A DNA stretch of 64,000 nt from Shewanella holmiensis (GCF_025370255.1 NZ_JAMTCD010000003.1:124001-188000); one strand, 5' to 3'; positions 9,362-19,159 are shown, counted from the first letter of the stretch. Translations and numbers: made by a program. The notes: a model not told the origin generated them from the sequence alone.

Positions 9362-10695
9362 TAGCCTTCCCTCTCGATCGTATCTAAACAGTCTCGTAGA
9401 TATGAACCATAGTCATACTTACCTGGACATACGAAAGTACATAACGCCAAGTCTTCTTCATCTAGCTCAAGAGCACCGAGTGTCACCGCGCCATCATAAT
9501 CACCTGACACTAAGTCACGTAACAACATGGTAGGAAGAATATCTAGTGGCATAACACGTTCATAGTTGCCAATGGGTACCATCGCACGATCAGAACCACC
9601 GGTACTGGTTGTCATTGGGAATAAACGAGAAGGACTTAAGTGACCTAAGAATGCACGAGTAATCGAATATTTATTGGCACCAGGCATTGCCCAACCAAAT
9701 AACTCTTTTTCGTAACCTTCTTCAACTAAGCTTACTTGTGCGTGGTAACGACCTAAATATGCATGTGGGCCTTTAGCTTCACGTCCATTTAATACCGAAC
9801 CAGAAATAACGCGAACGTTACCGTCTTGCACTTCATTTAATGTTAACTCAGCAATGCTTGCGCCAATGTGAGTTCTTACTAAACGAGGTTGTTTGGCTTT
9901 AGGGCCTGAAATGGCAATAACACGCTCAGTGTTTAACACACCTTGAGTAAATAATTGGCCAATTGCGATAACATCCTGATAGCCAACATGCCAAACACTA
10001 CGTTTAGCTGAAGCTGGAAGAATATTATGAATGTGAGTACCTACAAGACCTGCTGGATGCTTACCTGCAAACTCTGCCACTTGGGCATTTGCTGAAGGAA
10101 TATCGGCTCCAGGAGCTTTACATAAGTAAACTTTGCCTTCAGTTAAACGTGCAAGCACTTTTAAACCATTAGCAAAATCATCTTTATGTTCGGCAATGAC
10201 TACCACAGGATCGGCAGCAAGAGGTTGTGTATCTATCGCGGTAACAAAAATACCTTGCGTCGTAGCATCAACGGCCGGCACTTTGCTGAATGGGCGCGTA
10301 CGCAATGCAGTCCACAAACCTGATTCAATCAGATTGTCGCGAACAACTTGCGAGTCTAACGTGTCTAATGTACCTGCATCATATTGAGTAAACGCAACGC
10401 TATCGTCACCTTCCACCGCAATAACAACAGACTGAAGTACACGCTTTGCACCTCGATTAATTTCTAAAATAGTACCACTGGCTAAAGCTGTATATTTAAC
10501 GCCTAAATTCTTTTTATCTTCAAAAAGAACCTGGCCTTTTTGTACTTTATCGCCCACTTTAATTTTCATCGTTGGACGTAAGCCAATATACTCTTCACCC
10601 AAAGTAGCTAGATGTTTAATGGCTGGGCCATTATGGATAACTTGCTCTGGTCCGCCTGCTATAGGCAGTTCCAATCCTTTCTTAATTGTAATCAT
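9361..10695 (-). CDS. nqrA: Na+-NQR subunit A
   Basis: NqrA is the cytoplasmic subunit of the sodium pump, contacting NqrB near the quinone site. I choose ATG 10695, giving 444 residues beginning [16 protein letters not shown], the conserved family start; an upstream in-frame start at 10773 would add 26 residues with no family match. A biotinyl-lipoyl-like segment ([17 protein letters not shown], about residues 50-66) and the Rnf/Nqr core follow. First gene of nqrABCDEF, with a candidate promoter about 140 bases upstream and 480 bases of spacer to the next gene. Confidence 0.97.
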   Translation of the reverse strand: MITIKKGLELPIAGGPEQVIHNGPAIKHLATLGEEYIGLRPTMKIKVGDKVQKGQVLFEDKKNLGVKYTALASGTILEINRGAKRVLQSVVIAVEGDDSVAFTQYDAGTLDTLDSQVVRDNLIESGLWTALRTRPFSKVPAVDATTQGIFVTAIDTQPLAADPVVVIAEHKDDFANGLKVLARLTEGKVYLCKAPGADIPSANAQVAEFAGKHPAGLVGTHIHNILPASAKRSVWHVGYQDVIAIGQLFTQGVLNTERVIAISGPKAKQPRLVRTHIGASIAELTLNEVQDGNVRVISGSVLNGREAKGPHAYLGRYHAQVSLVEEGYEKELFGWAMPGANKYSITRAFLGHLSPSRLFPMTTSTGGSDRAMVPIGNYERVMPLDILPTMLLRDLVSGDYDGAVTLGALELDEEDLALCTFVCPGKYDYGSYLRDCLDTIEREG

Positions 10696-11176
10696 ATCCA
10701 CAAGCACTACGTTTGAAGGAAAGACAATGCGCCACGTTCCGCTACAAAAACAATATGTTAACAAACACACCATTATTGAGCTAGCGCAGGTTTAACACGG
10801 AAATGCGATCGTAATCACGCTGGTCGCGCGCATTTTACCCCAAATATGAGACTATCGCCACGAAAATAATAGGTGTTTTCAAACCAATGCACCAACTTTG
10901 CCCCCTAAACTAGCGCAAAGCAGAGTGTGGCGTTATAACCAATCAATAATAGCGTGGAGGCACCGTGCGAACAAAACTATAGCATTAATTTTAAAAGAAA
11001 TATTTTTGAAATGAATTTTTTTAAATATTAGAAGTGATGAATAAAGCCCTCGCTAAATTGCCAAGGGCGTTAACATTTTTTAAACACAAGCGGATTATTT
11101 ATCAACTAGAACAAGCTTTACCATCAAATAAACAGGTTAGCTTAACGTATTAACGCAAGTCTGTTTTTGACTTTCA
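10696..11176. other. 481-base spacer upstream of nqrA
   Basis: No convincing gene. The part next to nqrA is the operon's control region. It holds a candidate -10 box and an inverted repeat CTTTGC / GCAAAG (10896-10901 and 10915-10920, 13 bases apart) upstream of it. Near the TonB receptor end a weak hairpin GCCCT / AGGGC (11046-11068) followed by TTTATT on the minus strand may end the receptor transcript. The middle is AT-rich without further structure that I can see. Confidence 0.5.
10832..10860 (-). promoter_or_regulatory. Candidate nqr operon promoter
   Basis: Minus-strand TAAAAT (10832-10837) followed by a GC-rich stretch GCGCGCG. The -35 region 17 bases upstream (TGGCGA) matches the consensus poorly. 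The leader would be about 130 nt. Tentative. Confidence 0.3.
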
Positions 11177-13246
11177 TTAAAAATGACCTTGATAGCCTAG
11201 ATACGTTGTCATTTCGGTTTGCTGTAACATGCCCATTTGATAATTTTTAGCGACTAAATCTTCATCTAGTAGATTTTCTACACGCACATAAAATTCATGT
11301 GATGGTGTCATTTGATACTTTGCTGCTAAATCGACTTTAAGCTGAGAATCAACACCATAATTTCCTGGTGTAAATGCATTGCCTGTTTCTGTCTGATACA
11401 GACCATTCGCAACTAGGCTAAATTGTCCCATCATCACACCAATACTGGCACTTAATTGCTGTTCAGGTACCCAAGGTAGCTGCTCACCATCTCTATAGCA
11501 TCCAATAATGGCGTCACAATCAGTTTGGCCAAATTCTGCTTGGCTGTAGGTATAAGCTAACGACATAGGGATCGAAAAGCTGTCAAATGTCATACTGTAA
11601 TCAAGATTTACATCAACGCCATTGACAGCAACATCTTTTAAATTCACCTGCGCGGCTTCTTGCCCAGGCAGACAATTTATCCCCCACTGGCAGGTGACAT
11701 GTTGATTATCAAAATCATGTATATAGGTACTTAAGCCTGCAACAAATGCCCCTTGCTGATATTGCAATGCTAACTGGTATTGCAGCGCCTCTTGTGCGCG
11801 TTGCTGGCTATTTCCTGCAGATGCAGCGGTCCAAGCTTGTTTAGCACTTAAGGCAAAAAGCCATGCATCATTTTGATAAGCCACTTCAATAGCTGGTAAC
11901 CAACCGTCATCAGAAAAATCAGCCGCTGTCATTAAGTCAGTATTATTACCAAGCTCTCGACTCACGCTAACATGTTCGTACCCTAGCCCAATGTTGACTG
12001 ACCAAGCATCATAGTTAAGTTTGGTATTAACTGATGACGTAATCGCATCCGCTTCATCAGTATAATCTGATACTCCATAAAGAGTATCTTGCAAGGCTAA
12101 ATGAAGGTTTTCGCCAAGAAAATAATCTAATTGGCTTACTTTTATTTCAGCTTTATCAGTGTGATATCTGGCCTGATACGTCACCTCATGGGCCCCATAC
12201 ATACTGATCCCTTTGGTTTGTACACCAAAGCCATCAAAATCATTGTCTGATATTGCAGTATTCGTTGTTAACCCTTGAGCAGTTGGATTTTTCTCAAATT
12301 CAGAGAGTTGCTGCAACAATTGGCGATTAATCAATTGATCATCAACAAACAAGGTGTCCTGCCCCTCCTGCGAGAAGCTCTGATAATAAAAGTCGGTAAA
12401 CATTGTTGAACCGCTTAAATTCACTTGATGTGCTAAAGCGTAGCGTTGACGTTTGCCTTTTTCATAATCTAATTGTGTTGCCGCATAACGCTTATCAGGC
12501 GCTAGTGAAAAATCGTTTTCAGTCAAGCCAATACTGCTATTATCTAGTCTGGTATCTGTAAAATGGTAACTGAACTCTGTTTTTTGCGGATTGCGCGCCC
12601 CAGCTAAACTGCCAGCATTGATTTTAAAGAGGATATCGGTTTTTTCATGTTTATCATCAAAACTAGTGTTAAATCCTGCATCATCTTCACTTTTTTGATA
12701 ATCAACGCCCAAGAGCATGCCATATTCTTTAGTTTTACCGCTGACGATTAACCCACCAGCAGGAGAACCATCTTCATCGATTTCGATGTTTACGATGGTA
12801 TCTGTGTCACGTTCGCTAATGACAGCGGTAGTGTAATCAAGTACACCAAAAGAGCCTTGACCACCTTGTCCTACATTTGTTTGCTTGTTACTTGAAAGTG
12901 AAGATTGAAAAAACAAATTAGGTAAGGAAACAAGATTTTGAGCTGAATAAGGTGCTGCAGAATAAAAAATGTTGTCTTGCATTACCGCTATGCCGTTGGT
13001 CGCACCACGGATTGAAATAGCGTTATCTGCATTTGCCACATTGGGATGGACAGTAACCCCAGTTTGAGCAAGTAAGTTAGACGATTGGCGATAATGAAAT
13101 AAGGAGACGTCAGCCTGCCCCATATCGATATGAGAGTTTTTCGTTTCAAATGATTCAGTTACTGTATCAGCCATACTGGGAAAGCTACCCAGAATTAACA
13201 CCACTGCAGACGCTACCATTGAAACGCTAAAAGAGCGATCAGACAT
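11177..13246 (-). CDS. TonB-dependent outer-membrane receptor (substrate unknown)
   Basis: A TonB-dependent receptor takes up a scarce ligand, such as a siderophore, heme or cobamide, across the outer membrane using ExbBD-TonB energy. ATG 13246 is chosen over one four codons upstream because GGAG lies six bases before it. The 689 residues have a signal peptide cut near ADTVTES, which resembles a TonB box, a plug with ISIRGATNGIAVMQDNIFY and a beta-barrel ending in an aromatic residue (YLGYQGHF). The fused C-terminal part contains typical receptor barrel language (VRVENLLDEDLVAKNY). An extracellular pair Cys-Cys loop (CQWGINCLPG, CDAIIGC) suggests disulfides. No TonB or transporter genes adjoin it, so the ligand cannot be inferred. 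Confidence 0.88.
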   Translation of the reverse strand: MSDRSFSVSMVASAVVLILGSFPSMADTVTESFETKNSHIDMGQADVSLFHYRQSSNLLAQTGVTVHPNVANADNAISIRGATNGIAVMQDNIFYSAAPYSAQNLVSLPNLFFQSSLSSNKQTNVGQGGQGSFGVLDYTTAVISERDTDTIVNIEIDEDGSPAGGLIVSGKTKEYGMLLGVDYQKSEDDAGFNTSFDDKHEKTDILFKINAGSLAGARNPQKTEFSYHFTDTRLDNSSIGLTENDFSLAPDKRYAATQLDYEKGKRQRYALAHQVNLSGSTMFTDFYYQSFSQEGQDTLFVDDQLINRQLLQQLSEFEKNPTAQGLTTNTAISDNDFDGFGVQTKGISMYGAHEVTYQARYHTDKAEIKVSQLDYFLGENLHLALQDTLYGVSDYTDEADAITSSVNTKLNYDAWSVNIGLGYEHVSVSRELGNNTDLMTAADFSDDGWLPAIEVAYQNDAWLFALSAKQAWTAASAGNSQQRAQEALQYQLALQYQQGAFVAGLSTYIHDFDNQHVTCQWGINCLPGQEAAQVNLKDVAVNGVDVNLDYSMTFDSFSIPMSLAYTYSQAEFGQTDCDAIIGCYRDGEQLPWVPEQQLSASIGVMMGQFSLVANGLYQTETGNAFTPGNYGVDSQLKVDLAAKYQMTPSHEFYVRVENLLDEDLVAKNYQMGMLQQTEMTTYLGYQGHF

Positions 13247-13465
13247 ATAAATCTCCATATTCTATCTTGGCTTTGTAAAATTACGGCTTAATGTTGTATA
13301 CAATAACGGTTTCAGCAACACAAAAACAGTATCATTCACATACCGCCAAAGAATATCCAACACCTTGCACCCACCAAACCTTAATCGCCAACAAAAATCC
13401 TTTATTTACATCAACCTAAACGTCCTACCTAAATACACTTGTTAAAATATAATATTTCAGACACA

Positions 13466-13491
13466 AAAAAAGCGGCTGTGTGCCGCTTTTT
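13466..13491 (-). terminator. Intrinsic terminator of luxS
   Basis: Stem AAAAAGCGGC / GCCGCTTTTT with 5-base loop TGTGT, flanked by A and T tracts on both sides so it could work in either direction. It lies 16 bases past the luxS stop. The 13247-13465 stretch beyond it is the TonB receptor's upstream region, with no gene. Confidence 0.88.
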
Positions 13492-13507
13492 GAATACTTC
13501 AATAAGA

Positions 13508-14017
13508 TCAAAGTGTGCCTAAAATCTCACCACTTAGAGCAAGATCATCATTTTTATTAACACTTACACCTGCTGCAATGATGTTTTTGGCAATATCTTG
13601 TGCCTGTTCAAGTGAGTGCATTTCATAGGTTCCACATTGATATTCATTTAATTCTGGAATATCTTTTTGTTGTGTCACTTTCAATACATCTTCCATTGCC
13701 GCCAACCAAGCATTAGCAACATCTTGCTCTGAAGGCTGACCAATGAGGCTCATATAAAAACCGGTGCGACAGCCCATGGGTGAAATATCAATAATCTCGA
13801 CACTGTCACCATTCAAATGATCGCGCATGAAACCAGCAAATAAATGCTCGAGAGTGTGGATACCACGCTCACTTAATATATCTTTATTTGGTGCGCAAAA
13901 ACGTAAATCAAACACAGTAATCGTGTCGCCTTTCGGTGTGCTCATATGTTTAGCAACTCTTACTGCAGGCGCATTCATACGGGTATGGTCTACGGTAAAA
14001 CTGTCTAATAACGGCAT
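13508..14017 (-). CDS. luxS: S-ribosylhomocysteine lyase LuxS
   Basis: LuxS cleaves S-ribosylhomocysteine to homocysteine and DPD, the precursor of autoinducer 2, in the activated methyl cycle. ATG 14017 (GGGAG eight bases upstream) gives the standard 169 residues; longer in-frame readings have no family match. The metal site is complete: His54 and His58 in HTLEH with base Glu57, and Cys128 (QCGTYEMH). Cys83 (MGCRTGFY) is the catalytic acid-base. The gene stands alone with its own terminator. Confidence 0.97.
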   Translation of the reverse strand: MPLLDSFTVDHTRMNAPAVRVAKHMSTPKGDTITVFDLRFCAPNKDILSERGIHTLEHLFAGFMRDHLNGDSVEIIDISPMGCRTGFYMSLIGQPSEQDVANAWLAAMEDVLKVTQQKDIPELNEYQCGTYEMHSLEQAQDIAKNIIAAGVSVNKNDDLALSGEILGTL

Positions 14018-14364
14018 GGTTTTCTCCCAAAAATGGATACGTTTACAGGTTAGAACATTAACAAACGTATTTAACGGTAATGGCGATATAGTAACATTAA
14101 CATTCACTAACTCTCTAGCGTCATTCATCAAACTAACTCAGTGATTATTTTCATCTAGTCATAAAATAACTAAAAAGCCTTTAAAACGTTTGTGTTTATT
14201 AACCTAAATCAGAGCTCGACAAAACTTGAGCCTTATTGGCGTAAGCATGCTGGCATCAACAAAGCGCAATTGTTGGGGATAATCAACTCATAAAAATTTC
14301 AACAATAATCAGATTAATACGATGCTCGAGAAAGAAAACGGGACGACAACAAACAAACTATCAC
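14018..14364. other. 347-base luxS upstream region
   Basis: No supported gene; in-frame extension of luxS into this region is not family-like. It contains a perfect 8-bp inverted repeat ATACGTTT / AAACGTAT (14037-14044 and 14063-14070) just before the luxS ribosome site and a third related palindrome AAACGTTT (14184-14191). These resemble degenerate MetJ boxes (AGACGTCT, 6 of 8) but are not in tandem, so any MetJ role is a guess. Confidence 0.35.
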
Positions 14365-15462
14365 TTAGGATCGCGTCATTTCTGCTAATGCATTTTCAGT
14401 ATATTGAAAATAGCGTTTCACTTGCTTCTCATTTGCTAGGTAAGCTTGGAGTACCTTTTTGAACATAGGATCTTTTTCAGCTTCAGCATAAAGCACAGTA
14501 TCTCTGGCGCTTTTAAGTTGAGCAATAACCTCTTCAGGAAAACGTTTCAATTGCACATTATGATCATTAACTAAGGTATTTAACGCCTCAATATGCCCTT
14601 GAGTATAGTCATCTAACATATCTTGATTAACAGCTCTTGCCGCAGTGATAATAATTTGCTGCAAGTCATCTGGTAGTGCTAAAAAGGCTTGCTGATTAAC
14701 CATAAACTCCATATTTGAGCCTAGTTCGTGCCAGCCTGGGTAATAATAGAACTTAGCGACCTGATAAAGACCGAGTGGCAAATCATTGTACGGTCCCACC
14801 CATTCAGCCGCATCGATAGCACCGCTTTGTAAGGCGCCATAAAGTTCTCGACCAGCGAGTTCTTCAACCGGTACGCCACCGACTTGCTTTAACACTTCAC
14901 CGCCAATACCTGGTAATCGCATTTTAAGTCCATTTAAATCTTCAATCGAATTGATTGGCTGATTAAACCAACCGCCCATTTGCACCCCAGTATTTCCTCC
15001 AGCCATAGGAATAATACCAAATGGCTGGTAAACCTCTTGCCACAGCTCCATACCACCACCGTGATATAACCAAGCATTCATTTGTTGAGCATTCAAACCA
15101 AAAGGAATCGATGAAAAAAATTGTGCAGCGGGAGCCTTTCCTTTCCAGTAATACGATGCACTATGAGCCATTTGCACTTTACCTTCACTCACACCATCAA
15201 ATACTGACAATGCTGGCATCAATTCGCCTGCGCCATAAACACTAATATGTAAACGGCCATTGGACATAAGGTTGACCTTTTGCGCGAAGTTTTCTGGAGC
15301 CATTCCTAAGCCTGGTAAATTTTTAGGCCACGATGTTGCCAATCGCCACTCGATAACTGGAGAGGTATGTTCAATCACGGTAACTTTTTGGGGGGCTTGT
15401 GGTTCACAAGCTTGAAGTAGCGACACGAAAATGAGAATTGGTAACAATAAACGGCGATACAT
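14365..15462 (-). CDS. TRAP-type substrate-binding lipoprotein (DctP family)
   Basis: DctP proteins bind a carboxylate ligand in the periplasm and deliver it to the DctQM permease. The 365-residue product has a lipoprotein signal with Cys19 (SLLQAC) and a mature DctP fold: WRLATSWPKNLPG, NGRLHISVYGAGELMP, and the ligand-ring region ELYGALQSGAIDAAEWVGPYND. This resembles the 2-oxo-acid-binding TakP branch. No dctQ or dctM lies nearby, and a lipid anchor is less common than a free binding protein. It may serve a distant permease. Its upstream side holds a 27-base tandem repeat. Confidence 0.85.
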   Translation of the reverse strand: MYRRLLLPILIFVSLLQACEPQAPQKVTVIEHTSPVIEWRLATSWPKNLPGLGMAPENFAQKVNLMSNGRLHISVYGAGELMPALSVFDGVSEGKVQMAHSASYYWKGKAPAAQFFSSIPFGLNAQQMNAWLYHGGGMELWQEVYQPFGIIPMAGGNTGVQMGGWFNQPINSIEDLNGLKMRLPGIGGEVLKQVGGVPVEELAGRELYGALQSGAIDAAEWVGPYNDLPLGLYQVAKFYYYPGWHELGSNMEFMVNQQAFLALPDDLQQIIITAARAVNQDMLDDYTQGHIEALNTLVNDHNVQLKRFPEEVIAQLKSARDTVLYAEAEKDPMFKKVLQAYLANEKQVKRYFQYTENALAEMTRS

Positions 15463-15513
15463 CTAGATATCCTTTTCTAATTGTATTATGAGTAAGACAT
15501 TGCTAAACAACAA

Positions 15514-15567
15514 AAATAACACTTTAGCCAACGTACTAAAAAATAACACTATAGCCAACGCACTAAA
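15514..15567. repeat. 27-base tandem duplication between bolA and the TRAP binding gene
   Basis: Two adjacent 27-base copies (15514-15540 and 15541-15567) that differ at two positions (the T/A after AAATAACACT and the T/C before ACTAAA). They lie directly upstream of the TRAP lipoprotein gene and downstream of the bolA terminator. Confidence 0.85.
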
Positions 15568-15577
15568 TGAGGGCAAT

Positions 15578-15605
15578 AAAAAACCCCACTAATTAGTGAG
15601 GTTTT
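15578..15605 (-). terminator. Intrinsic terminator of bolA
   Basis: Near-perfect hairpin around CCTCACTAATTAGTGGGG with A tract before and TTTTTTA after on the minus strand, 22 bases past the bolA stop. Confidence 0.8.
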
Positions 15606-15626
15606 ATGTGGTATGACTGCTATCAA

Positions 15627-15926
15627 CTATCCTTTGCAGTTTGGCGTACGAGGGACTTCCTCGAGCTCCTGCCATTCCACCTCAGTATAAGTATTGATTG
15701 ACAAAGCATGAACGCCATTGGCTAATTCATCAGCAAGTGCGCTATTGACCGCTCTGTGTCTTGCTAACGGTCGCTGCCCATCAAACAACTGACTGACAAT
15801 CACAACTTTGAAGTGAGTTTCAGAATTAGGTGGCACATGATGGCGATTACTTTCGTTAATAACTTCAAGATGTGACGGTGTGAACGACTGATTCAGTTTA
15901 TCAGTGATTGTCTGTGCAACTGACAT
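15627..15926 (-). CDS. bolA: BolA family protein
   Basis: BolA proteins bind monothiol glutaredoxin through a shared iron-sulfur cluster and also affect morphology and stress response. The 99 residues match E. coli BolA over the whole length: LEVINESNRHHVP, SETHFKVVIVSQLFDGQRPLARHRAVN, and VHALSINTYTEVEW, including the conserved His of the cluster site. Start ATG 15926. The gene stands alone with a terminator. The C-terminal tail is a little shorter than in E. coli (105 residues). Confidence 0.94.
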   Translation of the reverse strand: MSVAQTITDKLNQSFTPSHLEVINESNRHHVPPNSETHFKVVIVSQLFDGQRPLARHRAVNSALADELANGVHALSINTYTEVEWQELEEVPRTPNCKG

Positions 15927-16037
15927 AATGACCTACTCTTGGGTTCTTAAAAATCGAAGGTTACTGGGTTAACACTTAAACGTCAAACACTGTCATGGCA
16001 AAACGTTAACTGTTAATCACGTTTTATTGTTATAGGC

Positions 16038-16649
16038 TTATCTTCGATAAAAATCAGGCGTAATTAACCTAAAAGTAAAATTAACCCTTGGTTGTGTTAT
16101 CGATAAACGCTTAGGTAACGCATGTTGCCAAGTTTGCTGCATACCTGGCGCCATAATGATTAAGTCACCAGAAAAAGGGGTATATGTCACTTTTTGCTGA
16201 CTTGCTTTATGACGTACCACAAAATCTCGACAAGCACCTAGAGTAATTGAGGCAATTGCACTCCCCGCAATAATTTCTGGCTCATCGTCACTGTGCCATC
16301 CCATACAATCATGGCCATCTTTATAATGATTAACCAATACGGCATTAAAATTAAGCTGACAACGATTGATTAAGGTTTGGCGTAACTTTGCAAGCATAGG
16401 CGGCCATGGCAAAGGATTGATTAACGTTTTTGAGTATTTACAATCACATCCATCATCACCAAACCAAGCTTGAGTGCGCGGAATAAGGTGTTTTTTGCCG
16501 AAAACTTCAATTTCAATTTTAGTCAGTGGGTAATCACTAACTTCATTTAACAATAATTGTTGCTGACGTTGAGTCAAAAAATTTGGATGTAGCGTAACAG
16601 GAGGGGCGATAATATTTGGGTCCTGTCCATCAAATAAGTCCAACATCAT
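16038..16649 (-). CDS. AlkB-like 2-oxoglutarate/Fe(II) dioxygenase
   Basis: AlkB-type enzymes remove alkyl groups from DNA or RNA bases by oxidation. The 203 residues carry the iron site His119-x-Asp121 (GWHSDDEPEI) and His176 (QHALPKR), and the 2-oxoglutarate arginines Arg188 and Arg194 (PRVNFTFR). The nucleotide-recognition lid includes PRTQAWFGD, as in ALKBH2/3-like bacterial homologues rather than E. coli AlkB. Start ATG 16649. It is divergent from the PH-domain pair with a 115-base shared control region. Substrate not determined from sequence. Confidence 0.9.
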   Translation of the reverse strand: MMLDLFDGQDPNIIAPPVTLHPNFLTQRQQQLLLNEVSDYPLTKIEIEVFGKKHLIPRTQAWFGDDGCDCKYSKTLINPLPWPPMLAKLRQTLINRCQLNFNAVLVNHYKDGHDCMGWHSDDEPEIIAGSAIASITLGACRDFVVRHKASQQKVTYTPFSGDLIIMAPGMQQTWQHALPKRLSITQPRVNFTFRLITPDFYRR

Positions 16650-16764
16650 AGTAAGCCGTTAATCCTTGGTTCGTGGTTAGAAGAGTAATAAACGTAAACC
16701 CCTACCATACGACATAAAATGTCGTTATAGTCATTACCGAGCATAAAAAGACGAATGGATTTAT

Positions 16765-17364
16765 ATGAACGACATTGAGCATCAACATCAATCATTACCA
16801 AATACGGATATTTATCAATATGGTGAGCCATTGCAAGCACAGCAATTGACCCCCATGACTGAGTTAGTATTAACTCACATCGATGATAATTACCCTAAGT
16901 TACAACTCTATGTAGCTGGTGTAGTATACAGCCTGATAGCAACCATTATTTGTCTCTTTATTGGTTTTATAACCCCTTTATCAATTACTGCCAAATTGCT
17001 GCTTATAGTATTTATCTTAATAGTTGCCGTGTTGATTATTCGTCTAACTTACTTGAAGGCATTGACCGTTTGCTACGGGGTTTTTAAAGATGAATTGATC
17101 ATGCGACAGGGGTTATTTTGGATGTCAACTACGGCATTACCTTACACGCGTTTGCAGCATGTAAATTTATCTCAAGGTCCGCTGGAACGCCAATATCAAC
17201 TAGTCACACTGAAATGTTTTAGTGCCGGTTCTGGTGAGGCTGAAATCAATTTACCCGGACTAAACGCTGATACCGCTGAGCACCTACGACAACATTTACT
17301 GTATCAAGCCGCTGAAAATCAATCATCTGAGCACAAGGTGATAACGGCGTCTTTGGACTCATAA
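16765..17364 (+). CDS. Membrane PH-domain protein (YdbS-like)
   Basis: A bacterial PH-like (bPH2) membrane protein. The 199 residues have a hydrophilic N-terminus, two membrane helices (about 46-68 and 73-97), then one bPH2 domain with MRQGLFWMSTTALPYTRLQHVNLSQGPLERQYQL (quoted in parts: a turn GLFW, then LPYTRLQHV and QGPLER). It is two bases from the following larger PH protein, the usual ydbS-ydbT arrangement. In Bacillus the pair is linked to resistance against antimicrobial peptides; the role here is unknown. Confidence 0.85.
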   Translation: MNDIEHQHQSLPNTDIYQYGEPLQAQQLTPMTELVLTHIDDNYPKLQLYVAGVVYSLIATIICLFIGFITPLSITAKLLLIVFILIVAVLIIRLTYLKALTVCYGVFKDELIMRQGLFWMSTTALPYTRLQHVNLSQGPLERQYQLVTLKCFSAGSGEAEINLPGLNADTAEHLRQHLLYQAAENQSSEHKVITASLDS

Positions 17365-17365
17365 C

Positions 17366-18946
17366 ATGAATGATCTTCAACCACAGGAACCAGACACACA
17401 GAAAAATGCGATCCCCTGCGCATTATTAACTGATTGGCAGGCTTTATCTCCCTGGTCGATACTCAGCTTTGTCATGACTTCATTAAGAAGTATATTCACT
17501 AATGGCTATGCTTTAGTACCGATATTTTATGCCGGTTGGACAAATGATATTTCATTATTTTGGATCATTGACGGCGCAGCTATTCTAATCGGACTATTAA
17601 CAACTTTTGCGTTTATTCAATGGCGTAAATTTCGCTACCGAGTAAAGGTAAATCAGCTAGATGTTAAACGCGGACTTTTTTTTACCAAAAAAGATGAAAT
17701 CCCACTTAATCGAATTCAAAACATTCGTTTTGAACAACCCTTTTATTTTAAGCCGCTTAACCTAGCTGTGTTAGTGATTGAAACTGCAGGATCCAGTAAA
17801 GACGAAGCAAGGCTATCAGCTATTAATGCACAGCATGCACATGTTTTAAAACAGCAATTATTGCAGCTGCAGCACGAAGACGTCGAATCATCACAGCTAA
17901 AACAAAATGAGAATACGCCACATCAAAGCCTTGCGTTAACGCAACCAATCATCACCCGCAGTTTGAAAGAGTTAATTCTATTTGGTTTTTATCAAAATAA
18001 TTTTATTTGGTTTGCCATAATCGCTGGCCCAATAGCGGGTCAGATTGAATGGGAAAAAATTGTCCAGTCAGCGCTTTTTCAACAACTCATCACGTGGGTT
18101 AATCACACCACCCATGAAAGCTTTATATTGCAATTAGTGTTGTTTGTGGGGCTGTTTATTGCTGGATACGTGCTATTTTCTGCGATTTCAATTATCGCTT
18201 CAGTACTAAAGTATTACCCCTATACATTAGATAAACGCCAACAAACACTGCAAAGAAGCGGTGGTATTATTGCCCATCAACAAGATGCGTTAGCGATCAA
18301 ACGTATACAGGTGATCCATTTCCACCAACCCTTACTTGCAAGGGTTGTTAATCGCTGGACTCTTTACCTTAAACAAGTAAAAGGCAATGAAGTAGAAGAA
18401 AAAACCAAACAGCATATGTTAATTCCTGCTGTAAAACCGAATGAAATTGAGCAGATATTTCACCCGCTCTCGTCTTTAAGCCAAACCCCCATTCGTTTAC
18501 CAGAGGGTTATATGCCAATTAATATTGCTTGGTTATATAAACGTATTTGGCTGCCTTTTATCCCTTTTACTGCATTGTCGGTTTTAGCGTTACTTACGCC
18601 ATTACCTATTGATAAAGCACTTATTGAAGTCGCACTGGTTGCCGCGCTAATTGTCTGTGCTTTACTTTTTGTCCGCTTTAAAAGATGGGGGTATTTTTTG
18701 CAACATGACGCGGTATGGCAACACAGTGGATTATTTGGTAAGCATTGGAAACGCATTCCTTTTGAAAAAATTCAACACGTTAAAATAATTCAAACACATG
18801 CCCAAAAGAAAAAACAACTTGCCTATATTGAGCTCGGATTAGCCAGTGGCGCAATTGTGCTACCCTATATTGCTATCGATACAGCCAATCTGATAGCAGC
18901 TAGAGCATTCAATACTATTTCGCCGCATTATAAGCAGTGGATTTAA
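17366..18946 (+). CDS. Membrane protein with three PH-like domains (YdbT-like)
   Basis: Partner of the preceding gene. The 526 residues alternate membrane helix pairs (about 35-70, 205-270, 380-425) with three bPH2 domains at roughly 90-160, 288-362 and 440-515. Each repeats the pattern of a hydrophobic strand, a G-rich turn and I-P-x-x-R/K-I-Q-x-[VI], seen as EIPLNRIQNIRF, ALAIKRIQVIHF and RIPFEKIQHVKI. Start ATG 17366, one base after the upstream stop. Function unknown beyond membrane association; 213 bases of gene-free DNA separate it from the usp gene. Confidence 0.87.
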   Translation: MNDLQPQEPDTQKNAIPCALLTDWQALSPWSILSFVMTSLRSIFTNGYALVPIFYAGWTNDISLFWIIDGAAILIGLLTTFAFIQWRKFRYRVKVNQLDVKRGLFFTKKDEIPLNRIQNIRFEQPFYFKPLNLAVLVIETAGSSKDEARLSAINAQHAHVLKQQLLQLQHEDVESSQLKQNENTPHQSLALTQPIITRSLKELILFGFYQNNFIWFAIIAGPIAGQIEWEKIVQSALFQQLITWVNHTTHESFILQLVLFVGLFIAGYVLFSAISIIASVLKYYPYTLDKRQQTLQRSGGIIAHQQDALAIKRIQVIHFHQPLLARVVNRWTLYLKQVKGNEVEEKTKQHMLIPAVKPNEIEQIFHPLSSLSQTPIRLPEGYMPINIAWLYKRIWLPFIPFTALSVLALLTPLPIDKALIEVALVAALIVCALLFVRFKRWGYFLQHDAVWQHSGLFGKHWKRIPFEKIQHVKIIQTHAQKKKQLAYIELGLASGAIVLPYIAIDTANLIAARAFNTISPHYKQWI

Positions 18947-19159
18947 TATCGATTTTCGTTCTGGCAATACTGCAACGAGCCTATTTTGAGGTTAAGAGGC
19001 TCAGTCTAAACTGAGCTTCCAATAAATTAATCTCACTATCACCATTAAGAGGATTACAACGATTTAAGCAAGTTTTATCACCAAGCTAAATAGCATTAAC
19101 ACATAGGCGGTTAATAGCCCTAAAAGCTAATTTATCTAAGCGAAGTCATTAGCAAAAGG

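Noticed and set aside
11046..11068. GCCCT / AGGGC hairpin after the first TonB receptor as a certain terminator
   Set aside because: Only 5 bp of stem with a long loop and a poor T tract; mentioned only as possible in the spacer entry.
14018..14131. 38-residue N-terminal extension of LuxS
   Set aside because: LuxS proteins start MPLL with about 169 residues; the extension has no family support and ATG 14017 has GGGAG.
16646..16840. Minus-strand ORF of 64 residues upstream of the AlkB-like gene
   Set aside because: It overlaps the start of the PH-domain gene and lacks any family feature.
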